In this document: in pieces, positions 1 to 4,822 of the stretch | Layout of the letters: the number at the start of each line of letters is the position of its first letter | Position numbering within the stretch: position 1 is the first letter of the stretch | Source: Candidatus Uhrbacteria bacterium | Lineage (GTDB): Bacteria > Patescibacteriota > Patescibacteriia > UBA9934 | Reading direction: 5' to 3' | Assembly: GCA_003518105.1 (NCBI GenBank) | Contig: DOZH01000010.1 | Span: 17,712 to 26,019 of the forward strand | DNA length: 8,308 nucleotides | Program-made: the position numbers and the translations under genes | Notes under the pieces: generated by a model | The model's database searches: none | What the model was told of the DNA's origin: nothing | Seen by the model: only the letters and a program-made list of their open reading frames with translations

Positions 1-22
1 TCGTCTTCGTTGACTGCGGGCT

Positions 23-343
23 CTAAGAATGACGGGCCAAGCGTTCAATGAGAGCGTCCTTGGTCATGGAACCAGAGAATTGGTCGACAACAGAGCCGCC
101 TTTGAAGATGAGAAAAGTTGGGATAGATAAAATGTTGTAGCGTTGAGCGAGGCCTGGATGGTCGTCCACGTTCACTTTGCCGACAGCGAGGTTGTCGTTG
201 GCAGCGGCAATTTCGTCGATAATTGGCGACATTTGCTTACAAGGGCCGCACCAAGGGGCCCAAAAGTCGACCAAAACTGGCTTACCGGCCTTGGTTATTT
301 CCGCATCAAAATTTTCTGCTGTGAGCTCAAGATGATTAGTCAT
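23..343 (-). CDS. trxA: Thioredoxin
   Basis: Small cytosolic dithiol-disulfide oxidoreductase of 106 residues, the usual length for thioredoxin 1. The redox site WCGPC is at residues 31-35, with catalytic cysteines C32 and C35. The buried Asp of the family lies in the VDFWAP strand before it, and the cis-proline of the SIPT turn is P75. The C-terminal half keeps the GG-x-V-x-x-x-x-G loop and the final helix. The ATG is preceded at close spacing by GAGGG, which lies in the 14 bases between the infB stop (TAG) and this start, so trxA is very likely cotranscribed with infB. No separate promoter is visible. It would keep cytosolic thiols reduced and donate electrons to reductases, given a thioredoxin reductase elsewhere. 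Stop is TAG. The family call is secure; the choice of this paralogue as trxA is conventional. Confidence 0.97.
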   Translation of the reverse strand: MTNHLELTAENFDAEITKAGKPVLVDFWAPWCGPCKQMSPIIDEIAAANDNLAVGKVNVDDHPGLAQRYNILSIPTFLIFKGGSVVDQFSGSMTKDALIERLARHS

Positions 344-357
344 AGGCCCTCATTTTA

Positions 358-2394
358 CTACCGACTGCCTTCTACGGCTAGGGTACGTGCTTGCAGCTCT
401 TCTTTGTATAATTCCAAGATATCCCCAACCTCAATTTTGGTTTTGCCGACAAATGACAAACCACATTCCTGACCGGCCAAAACATCGCTAACGGTGGACT
501 TGCCGGATTGCAAGGCGTCGGACTTACCTTCACCGATCATTTGGCCGTTACGGAGGACGCGGACGGTGGCGCCACTCATGAGCTTGCCCTTTTTGACACG
601 ACAACCAACAATTTGACCCTTATCTGTCTTTTTGAAGAGGGCGAGGACTTCAGCAGAACCAAGTTCGGAGTAGATCTTTTCGTCTGGCAGCAACTTTTTG
701 AGGTGGTTAACAACGCTTTCGAAGAGACGGTAGATGACTTGGTATTCTTCAACGATAACGTTCTTGCTGCGGGCGAGTTCCATGATTTGGGCTGGGGCTT
801 TGACGTTGAAGCCAAAGATGACAGCGTGAGCGGCGTCGGCTGACATGACGTCGGCGTCGGTCACGTTGCCGAGGCCCTTGCCGACAATTTCCACCCCGAC
901 GTATGGGTTGTCGATCTTTTCCAACATACCCATGAGGGCTTCCAAGGAACCGAGCACGTCGGCTTTGACGACCACATTGAATTTGACCTTGCTCTGACCT
1001 TCCGCTGACTCCCCTTCTTCTTCGATAGAGTGCGAGTGCTTGAGGGTGAGCTCGCCGACACCGCTCTTACGGGTTGGCTGCAAACGGAGCTTGCCCAAGA
1101 GAGCTGCGTCAACTGGAACTTCCAGAATATCGCCGACAGATGGAGCTTCTTTAAAGCCGAGGATTTTAACTGGGGTGGATGGTGGCGCAACCTTGATGTC
1201 CTTACCGTCGAAGGTTTTCATGGCGCGTACCTTGCCGTAGAGCGAACCGCGGAGACCAATAACGTCACCAACGTGGAGAGTACCGGTTTGCACGAGGACG
1301 GTGGCGACTGGACCCTGGCCCTTGTCGACGTGAGACTCGATGACGGTACCAATGGCTGGACGGTCGGGGTTGGCCATGATTTTGGCTTTTTCGAGATCAG
1401 CAACCAGCAACAACATGTCGAGCAATTTGTCGATATTGAGGCCGGCTTTGGCAGACACTGGAACACAGATGGTCTTGCCGCCCCATTCTTCAGGTACGAG
1501 GCCGACTTCACCCAACTGGCCGTAAATGCGCTCAATGTTGGCTTCTGGCTTGTCGATCTTGTTGATAGCGACGATGAATGGCAACTGGGAGGCCTTAATA
1601 ATGTCGATAACTTCGCGAGTTTGGGGCTGAATACCGTCGTCGGCCGCAACCACGAGAATAGCAATATCCGCTACCTTAGCACCACGGGAACGCATAACGG
1701 TGAAAGCTTCGTGACCTGGAGTATCAATAAAGGTGAGGGCGCGACCGTCTTTGACCACCTGGTAAGCACCAATGTGCTGGGTAATACCGCCAGCTTCGGT
1801 GTCGATAACGCGGGTTTTACGGATAGTGTCGAGGAGTAGGGTCTTACCGTGGTCGACGTGACCCATGACGACGATGACTGGGGCGCGAGCCACGAGAGTT
1901 TCCGCGGATTCGCCGTGCATGACGTCAGCTAAGCGGTCAACTTGGACGTCCGTAGTGCTGGTGTCGGCCTTTTCGTCTACCTTTTCAGCAATGAAACCAA
2001 GGTCTTCCGCGATGATGCTAGCGGAGTCGAAGTCGATACGCTCGTTGAGTGAGGCGAGGATACCGCTCCGCATCAGTTCCTGCATGACCTTGGCGATCGG
2101 CAGGTTGAGAGCTGTCGCAAAGTCGCGGACGCTGATGGTGGCGGGAATTAAAATCTTCTCGGCGTCGCCGGATTTAACCTTTTCCTTACGCTCCAAACGG
2201 GCCTTTTGGTCCTCCATTTTCTTTTGGAGATACTGGCGTTTCTTCATTTCCTGCCAGGCGTTCATGATGCGACCAGCGTCGCGATCGGGGATTTTAATGG
2301 CTTTATTACCAATGTCAAAGCCGAGCTCAGGCAACTTGCTGCGGAGCTCTTCGGTCGGAACCCGTAAACGACGGGCTAATTCAGAGATATTCAT
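358..2394 (-). CDS. infB: Translation initiation factor IF-2
   Basis: GTPase that recruits formylmethionyl initiator tRNA to the small ribosomal subunit and drives subunit joining. The 678-residue protein is much shorter than E. coli IF-2 because the N-terminal extension is reduced. The start MNISELARRL matches the small IF2_N-type domain (about 1-50), followed by a charged helical linker (about 50-75) and a second IF2_N-like domain (about 80-135). The G domain shows G1 GHVDHGKT (178-185), G2 GGITQHIGA (202-210), G3 DTPG (224-227), G4 NKID (278-281) and G5 SAK (314-316). Domains II-IV follow, with fMet-tRNA-binding C-terminal domain sequence to the end. The start was chosen because the N-terminal domain begins exactly there and a promoter ends 6 bases upstream. 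There is no Shine-Dalgarno; the bases before ATG are six C. The usual nusA and rbfA neighbours are absent and trxA follows instead. Confidence 0.98.
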   Translation of the reverse strand: MNISELARRLRVPTEELRSKLPELGFDIGNKAIKIPDRDAGRIMNAWQEMKKRQYLQKKMEDQKARLERKEKVKSGDAEKILIPATISVRDFATALNLPIAKVMQELMRSGILASLNERIDFDSASIIAEDLGFIAEKVDEKADTSTTDVQVDRLADVMHGESAETLVARAPVIVVMGHVDHGKTLLLDTIRKTRVIDTEAGGITQHIGAYQVVKDGRALTFIDTPGHEAFTVMRSRGAKVADIAILVVAADDGIQPQTREVIDIIKASQLPFIVAINKIDKPEANIERIYGQLGEVGLVPEEWGGKTICVPVSAKAGLNIDKLLDMLLLVADLEKAKIMANPDRPAIGTVIESHVDKGQGPVATVLVQTGTLHVGDVIGLRGSLYGKVRAMKTFDGKDIKVAPPSTPVKILGFKEAPSVGDILEVPVDAALLGKLRLQPTRKSGVGELTLKHSHSIEEEGESAEGQSKVKFNVVVKADVLGSLEALMGMLEKIDNPYVGVEIVGKGLGNVTDADVMSADAAHAVIFGFNVKAPAQIMELARSKNVIVEEYQVIYRLFESVVNHLKKLLPDEKIYSELGSAEVLALFKKTDKGQIVGCRVKKGKLMSGATVRVLRNGQMIGEGKSDALQSGKSTVSDVLAGQECGLSFVGKTKIEVGDILELYKEELQARTLAVEGSR

Positions 2395-2400
2395 GGGGGG

Positions 2401-2429
2401 AGAATAGCGGAAAAAGGCTAAGTGGTCAA
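2401..2429 (-). promoter_or_regulatory. infB promoter giving a leaderless mRNA
   Basis: On the minus strand, TTGACC (plus 2424-2429) is followed after exactly 17 bases by TATTCT (plus 2401-2406), a good sigma-70 type match. Only six bases (all C) separate the -10 box from the infB ATG. The usual start distance therefore places transcription at or within a base or two of the A of ATG. The boxes and spacing are seen directly; the leaderless transcript is inferred. Confidence 0.72.
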
Positions 2430-2452
2430 ACCTTTTCGATATTTGATGAGGG

Positions 2453-2461
2453 TGTTATAGT
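2453..2461 (+). promoter_or_regulatory. Extended -10 promoter of the 42-residue microprotein gene
   Basis: TGT-TATAGT on the plus strand is an extended -10 element with five of six matches in the hexamer. The -35 region at the right distance (2433-2438) is poor, which is common when TGn is present. The predicted start near 2468 gives a leader of about 17 bases carrying AAGGT ahead of the ATG. It sits back to back with the infB promoter, so this is a divergent promoter region. Confidence 0.6.
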
Positions 2462-2484
2462 CGACCCACACCCCAAGGTAACCC

Positions 2485-2613
2485 ATGGCAACTCACTCTG
2501 AAGGACCCTCCACACCTGATCTTCTCGGCCTGACTCTGGGCTTCTGCGCCCTGTTCGCCACTGGCTGTGGCGCCATCATCCTGGTCGCCAAATGCGTCTT
2601 GCCCCACCTGTGA
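2485..2613 (+). CDS. 42-residue putative membrane microprotein
   Basis: An unrecognised small ORF with a complete transcription unit around it: an extended -10 promoter upstream, an AAGGT ribosome-binding sequence ending 5 bases before the ATG, and a strong intrinsic terminator 24 bases after the TGA stop. The first 12 residues are hydrophilic (MATHSEGPSTPD). They are followed by one hydrophobic segment, about residues 13-35, rich in Gly, Leu, Ala and Cys, and a short tail with one Lys. Three cysteines (about 22, 29 and 37) lie in or next to the segment. FATGC is only a weak lipobox because the hydrophobic stretch continues past it, so a single-pass membrane peptide is more likely than a lipoprotein. 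Type I toxins and respiratory or transport accessory peptides have this general form, but nothing here picks one. It is the only plus-strand gene I support, and the only one ending in TGA. Confidence 0.62.
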   Translation: MATHSEGPSTPDLLGLTLGFCALFATGCGAIILVAKCVLPHL

Positions 2614-2637
2614 GGCAGCTGCGTCGGCCCTTCCCTT

Positions 2638-2675
2638 GTAGCGCTCGGACTTCCCCGGGCGCTACTACTTTTTTT
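2638..2675 (+). terminator. Intrinsic terminator of the microprotein gene
   Basis: GTAGCGCTCGG (2638-2648) pairs with CCGGGCGCTAC (2655-2665) in an 11-bp stem with one G-U pair and a 6-base loop. TAC and seven T (2669-2675) follow. The stem and T-run are strong on the plus strand, which supports a real plus-strand transcript ending here. Confidence 0.88.
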
Positions 2676-2702
2676 AACGCGAGATTTGAGGTGTTGTATT
2701 AT
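2674..2702 (+). promoter_or_regulatory. Weak candidate promoter for the hairpin A RNA
   Basis: TTAACG (2674-2679), 17 bases, then TATTAT (2697-2702). The -10 is good, the -35 moderate, and it overlaps the T-run of the preceding terminator. Transcription would start about 2709 and run directly into hairpin A. The box-to-hairpin distance (14 bases) equals that at hairpin B, which is the main reason to list it. Confidence 0.35.
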
Positions 2703-2716
2703 TTACTTATCTTATG

Positions 2717-2760
2717 AAAGAGGTCCTTATACGAGTCCGCTCGTATCGGGGGCTCTTTTT
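2717..2760 (+). ncRNA. Hairpin A: repeated hairpin with T-run, short RNA or bidirectional terminator
   Basis: AAAGAG (2717-2722) pairs with CTCTTT (2753-2758). A G/G mismatch, four pairs (TCCT with GGGG), and an inner perfect stem ATACGAG / CTCGTAT with loop TCCG (2729-2746) follow. The T-run is on the plus side. It lies just beyond the hicA stop, so on the minus strand it may also end hicBA transcripts, though its minus-side T-run is only three bases. Hairpin B (4161-4208) has the same outer architecture with compensatory changes and shares much primary sequence. Whether it is a small RNA or just a terminator cannot be settled here. Confidence 0.5.
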
Positions 2761-2776
2761 GGCTTTTATGGATGCT

Positions 2777-3034
2777 TTAAAGCTCATTGCGAAACCGCTT
2801 GACCAACTCTTCCCCGCCCAACCTACCGAGTTCCGCGATGATTTCGAGCTGACAGTGTAGCGTGCGGTGGCGTGGAACCATAATAAAATGAGGTTGGGAA
2901 TTTGCTAGACCCGTCAGAAGCGAATCTGGTGGCAGAAACTTGTCGTGCCCTCCCCCGCGTTTGTTGGATAAAATAAAACCAAGTCTCAGGAGAGCTCGAA
3001 TACACTGGCGAGTATTAAAATTATTCTCGCCCAC
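2777..3034 (-). CDS. hicA: HicA-family mRNA interferase toxin
   Basis: The 85-residue protein fits the double-stranded-RNA-binding-fold toxin HicA, which binds and cleaves mRNA on ribosomes. Family marks are LLRLGFILSNKRGGGHDKF, where H30 is the candidate catalytic histidine in the G-x-H context, and MVPRHRTLHCQLEIIAEL at 52-69, the usual PRH-x-x-L strand and helix. There is an insertion of about 12 residues between the GGGHDKF and PHF strands, and a C-terminal extension (GGEELVKRFRNEL) longer than in minimal HicA. The start is GTG, separated from the hicB stop by one codon (TAG CCT GTG), with no Shine-Dalgarno, so translation should depend on hicB translation. Both genes are in the same frame. 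Stop is TAA. Family call good; activity untested. Confidence 0.82.
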   Translation of the reverse strand: MGENNFNTRQCIRALLRLGFILSNKRGGGHDKFLPPDSLLTGLANSQPHFIMVPRHRTLHCQLEIIAELGRLGGEELVKRFRNEL

Positions 3035-3037
3035 AGG

Positions 3038-3361
3038 CTAGGCGTTCTGGGTTTGGAGCTGGCCTTGGTACTGCATGACAATGTCGCCAGCATCGAACCG
3101 ATCATAAACGACTGAGGCCTCATGCTTGGGAACGTCAAAGTAAGACAGTACGGCGTCGTTAACCTGGCGAAGTAAGGCACGTTGATTGCGAGCTTGGGTG
3201 ACAAGGCCAGGGAGGTCAGGGGAAGTGGCAACAAACCAACCATCAGCAGTGAGACGGACGGTGAGCGAGATGTTGGCTGGTAAATTATATTTACGCTTAA
3301 TGTCCGCCGAGGAAGCGGCTGGTCTAAAAAGATGTTGGAATTGCTGGATGAGGTTGAACAT
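3038..3361 (-). CDS. hicB: HicB-family antitoxin
   Basis: A 107-residue partner of HicA. Residues 29-77 match the HicB partial RNase H fold: NISLTVRLTADGWFVATSPD, then LPGLVTQARNQ and a helix ALLRQVNDAVLSYFD. This is the usual pattern of strand, DGWFVA-x-SPDLPGL and helix. The N-terminus (1-28) carries an extra hydrophobic/basic helix. The C-terminus (80-107) does not resemble a ribbon-helix-helix or HTH operator-binding domain, so autoregulation by this protein is uncertain. The frame stays open far upstream, through the terminator and into the neighbouring gene. ATG at 3361 was chosen because the fold begins soon after it and an extended -10 (TGCTACGCT) lies just upstream; there is no Shine-Dalgarno. 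The order is antitoxin first, the reverse of E. coli hicAB. Stop is TAG. Confidence 0.8.
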   Translation of the reverse strand: MFNLIQQFQHLFRPAASSADIKRKYNLPANISLTVRLTADGWFVATSPDLPGLVTQARNQRALLRQVNDAVLSYFDVPKHEASVVYDRFDAGDIVMQYQGQLQTQNA

Positions 3362-3371
3362 AACTAAGTAC

Positions 3372-3380
3372 AGCGTAGCA
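3372..3380 (-). promoter_or_regulatory. Candidate extended -10 for hicBA
   Basis: On the minus strand TGC-TACGCT lies 10 bases before the hicB ATG. It resembles TGCTACAGT of mutM and TGCTACACT of the 178-residue module gene. The -35 position falls in the T-run of the upstream terminator and matches poorly. If used, the leader would be about 3-4 bases. Confidence 0.42.
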
Positions 3381-3390
3381 TATTTGGGCG

Positions 3391-3431
3391 TAAACGAAAA
3401 ACCGGAGGCCTCGCGTGAACGAGGACTCCAG
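3391..3431 (-). terminator. Module terminator 1 (after the 178-residue gene)
   Basis: On the minus strand CTGGAGTCCTCG (plus 3420-3431) pairs with CGAGGCCTCCGG (plus 3402-3413), giving 12 positions with one mismatch, one G-U and a 6-base loop. Five T and CGTTTA follow. The tail CCGGTTTTTCGTTTA is identical to that of module terminator 2. It separates the module gene from hicB. Confidence 0.85.
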
Positions 3432-3473
3432 TTGGAAGGACGGTGGTGGTTACTCAAGCGGCCGAAGAGTTGG

Positions 3474-4010
3474 CTAGAGCGGCAACCTCCCCGCGAACCA
3501 AGCGGCGACTGAGAACTGAGGGAAGATGCCTTCGCTCGTGGCCCACTGGATGCCCTCGGTCCGGTATTGAGTGGAGAGGTCGAGCGTGGCGGCGAGACGA
3601 CGGCCGTCGCCCAGGATGATGACGTACTCTTCATCGCGAGCAACTGGGAGACCCTCGTTGTAGGGGAAGCCGGGGATGCGCTCGCTGCCCCAGATGTTTA
3701 CCTCCAAAACCTCGAAGGTGCGGGGGCTCAGCTCGAGGTGCCAGCGGAGGGTCAACTCGCGTGCACGGGCCTGGTCGCCGGCCTTGAGACTGGCCCTGAT
3801 GGCGGCGCACTGGCTGACGACTTGATCGCTCGGCGAGACGGTGCGGCACTCGGCGAGCATCTCCTCGATATGGGAGACTTCCACCCATATCCGCCTGGTC
3901 TCCTGACTGTATGGAGACCCCATCTCGGCCCTGGCGGTTGCCTCGACGAGCTGACCGTGCAGGCCAAGGAGGTCGATGGCAGGGTCTGGATTGTTTGGGT
4001 TGGTCGGCAT
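3474..4010 (-). CDS. Unrecognised 178-residue protein, module gene 1
   Basis: I do not recognise this protein. It has a full expression cassette: a sigma-70 promoter, a 5' leader element shared with module gene 2, a good Shine-Dalgarno (AGGAG, 7 bases before the ATG) and a terminator. No signal peptide or membrane segment is visible, so it is probably cytosolic. The first roughly 95 residues look helical, with two cysteines near 55 and 68 and amphipathic stretches such as QARARELTLRWHLEL. The rest looks strand-rich, with YVIILGDGRRLAATLDL and a hydrophobic, aromatic C-terminus. The reading frame is GC-rich with strong third-position bias, which supports coding. The two-part layout could be a helical adaptor plus a small beta domain, but no function is claimed. 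Stop is TAG. Confidence 0.78.
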   Translation of the reverse strand: MPTNPNNPDPAIDLLGLHGQLVEATARAEMGSPYSQETRRIWVEVSHIEEMLAECRTVSPSDQVVSQCAAIRASLKAGDQARARELTLRWHLELSPRTFEVLEVNIWGSERIPGFPYNEGLPVARDEEYVIILGDGRRLAATLDLSTQYRTEGIQWATSEGIFPQFSVAAWFAGRLPL

Positions 4011-4045
4011 GAGAGGCTCCTGTGGGATTGCGGACGTGGAAAGAG

Positions 4046-4080
4046 GTCAATTTAAGGCTCGGGATGAGGCCAGAAACGAC
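4046..4080 (-). promoter_or_regulatory. 35-nt mRNA leader element, copy 1
   Basis: Begins 5 bases after the -10 box of its promoter, that is, at the predicted mRNA 5' end. It aligns without gaps to copy 2 (5395-5429), identical at 28 of 35 positions. An invariant 13-base core GCCTCATCCCGAG (plus 4058-4070) contains the mini-hairpin CTC-ATCCC-GAG. The ends GTC and GAC can pair in both copies and close an outer stem (TTT/AAA here). The downstream TCTTT is also shared. Possible roles are a protein- or RNA-binding leader or 5' protection of the mRNA. Confidence 0.65.
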
Positions 4081-4085
4081 TGGAG

Positions 4086-4114
4086 AGTGTAGCAGCAAAC
4101 TGGGCCAAAGTCAA
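4086..4114 (-). promoter_or_regulatory. Promoter of module gene 1
   Basis: Minus strand TTGACT (plus 4109-4114), 17 bases, TACACT (plus 4086-4091), with TGC directly before the -10 (extended -10). The predicted start is about 4079-4080, leaving a leader of about 70 bases before the ATG. Confidence 0.78.
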
Positions 4115-4116
4115 TC

Positions 4117-4145
4117 TTGACCCAGACCTAGAAATGAGCTACTGT
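4117..4145 (+). promoter_or_regulatory. Weak candidate plus-strand promoter for hairpin B
   Basis: TTGACC (4117-4122), 17 bases, TACTGT (4140-4145). The -35 is good and the -10 weak. Its -35 lies two bases from that of the module gene 1 promoter on the other strand, so the boxes AGTCAA-TC-TTGACC form a near-palindrome. Transcription would start about 4152 and run into hairpin B. Confidence 0.35.
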
Positions 4146-4155
4146 ATTGATATCA

Positions 4156-4716
4156 CTACGAAGAAGACCCTATTACGGTTCCGTCCGCATCAGGGGCTTC
4201 TTTATTTTTAGATTTGTTTCCGTATTCAAGAAATGGACGTAAACGGGGTTCGCTTAAATGCGCTATTGGTGCGCCTGTTTTTTTAAGTAAAATAGAGCAA
4301 TGTTGTTGAATGGAGGGTGAAACAATTATTCTCATCGCATCTTGTTCCTGCAAAAATTTAACTAAACAAGCGTAGTCGCCGTCGCTCGAAACGATGATGG
4401 CTTGCTCATATTTCTTGTTGAAAAAGTCGACGACACATTGTAAAACTAAATCGGCGTCACAGTTTCCTTTGGCTTTTCCGACACTGTTATAGACGACATC
4501 TTTAAAAATTAGAATGAAACCAGCGCGTTGTAAATTCGTGTAGAGGACGGCCTTGTCTGGCATGAGACCAATGAACAAGTAGGCGTCGCGAACACCGTAT
4601 TTCTCCTTCAGCCAAGCACGGAAACTACGATAATCAAGCTTCCAGCCCTGAGCTGATATACCGTTGTGTAAGTTAGCACCGTCGATGTAGGCGTTATTGA
4701 GTAGAGGCTTTTGCAT
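4156..4716 (-). CDS. NYN/PIN-like (LabA/DUF88 type) ribonuclease-fold protein
   Basis: This 186-residue protein fits the NYN branch of the PIN nuclease superfamily, whose members are metal-dependent RNases or RNA-binding proteins. Marks are YIDGANLHN (10-18) with the first acidic residue D12, CDADLVLQCVVDF (86-98) with D87 and D89, and IIVSSDGDYACLVKFLQEQ (107-125) with D112 and D114. Together these give the acidic metal-binding set. The last roughly 20 residues are polar, low in structure, and are encoded by hairpin B read on the opposite strand. The gene is visibly richer in A and T than its neighbours, which suggests separate acquisition. It lies behind module terminator 2. A TATGAT -10-like box inside a perfect palindrome, and GGTGG just before the ATG, serve as candidate start signals. 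It occupies the place that hicBA holds in module 1. The substrate is unknown. Confidence 0.85.
   Translation of the reverse strand: MQKPLLNNAYIDGANLHNGISAQGWKLDYRSFRAWLKEKYGVRDAYLFIGLMPDKAVLYTNLQRAGFILIFKDVVYNSVGKAKGNCDADLVLQCVVDFFNKKYEQAIIVSSDGDYACLVKFLQEQDAMRIIVSPSIQQHCSILLKKTGAPIAHLSEPRLRPFLEYGNKSKNKEAPDADGTVIGSSS
4161..4208 (+). ncRNA. Hairpin B: second copy of the repeated hairpin with T-run
   Basis: AAGAAG (4161-4166) pairs with CTTCTT (4197-4202), then an A/G mismatch, then CCCT (4168-4171) with AGGG (4192-4195). T-rich TTTATTTTTA follows on the plus strand. Stem lengths and mismatch position equal those of hairpin A, and stem positions 3 and 4 differ by compensatory changes (A-T/G-C swapped). 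The inner part is less well paired than in A. It overlaps the 3' end of the NYN gene on the other strand. Confidence 0.48.
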
Positions 4717-4726
4717 AGTCCACCCA

Positions 4727-4739
4727 GTTTATCATAAAC
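4727..4739. promoter_or_regulatory. Palindrome over the -10-like box of the NYN gene
   Basis: GTTTATCATAAAC is a perfect 6+1+6 palindrome. On the minus strand it contains TATGAT, a five-of-six -10 match ending 14 bases before the NYN ATG. A dimeric repressor could bind here. The CGTTTA half is also part of the conserved terminator tail; the other half is unique to this copy. No good -35 was found. Confidence 0.4.
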
Positions 4740-4775
4740 GAAAAACCGGCGTCTCGCATTGCTGCTAGACGCCAG
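4735..4775 (-). terminator. Module terminator 2 (after the 176-residue gene)
   Basis: On the minus strand CTGGCGTCT (plus 4767-4775) pairs with AGACGCCGG (plus 4746-4754), nine pairs including one G-U, with a 12-base loop. Five T and CGTTTA follow. Compared with terminator 1, the base of the stem is the same (CTGG...CCGG) and the fifth pair is C-G here and A-T there, a compensatory change. Confidence 0.87.
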
Positions 4776-4822
4776 TCAGAACTCTGGTGTCACCAAGTCA
4801 CAAGTGACAAAGAGATGGGGGC

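Noticed and set aside
1030..1839. 269-residue open frame on the plus strand
   Set aside because: It is antisense to the G domain and domain II of infB, has no family features or ribosome-binding site, and arises from codon bias of infB.
2485..2613. TGA as a sense codon (Gly), as in some CPR lineages
   Set aside because: The only terminal TGA is followed closely by a strong terminator, no conserved frame contains an internal TGA, and the sequence is too GC-rich for those lineages.
2714..2860. 48-residue plus-strand ORF starting in hairpin A
   Set aside because: Its start lies in the hairpin element, it lacks a Shine-Dalgarno, and most of it is antisense to the 3' end of hicA. The hairpin with its T-run would also end transcription early in the ORF.
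3038..3643. HicB frame extended to an upstream start at 3643
   Set aside because: The extension runs through module terminator 1 and into the 178-residue gene in another frame; HicB fold begins soon after the ATG at 3361.
2717..4208. Hairpins A and B as integron attC sites
   Set aside because: Neither has the paired RYYYAAC/GTTRRRY ends needed for attC, and no integrase gene is present in the window.
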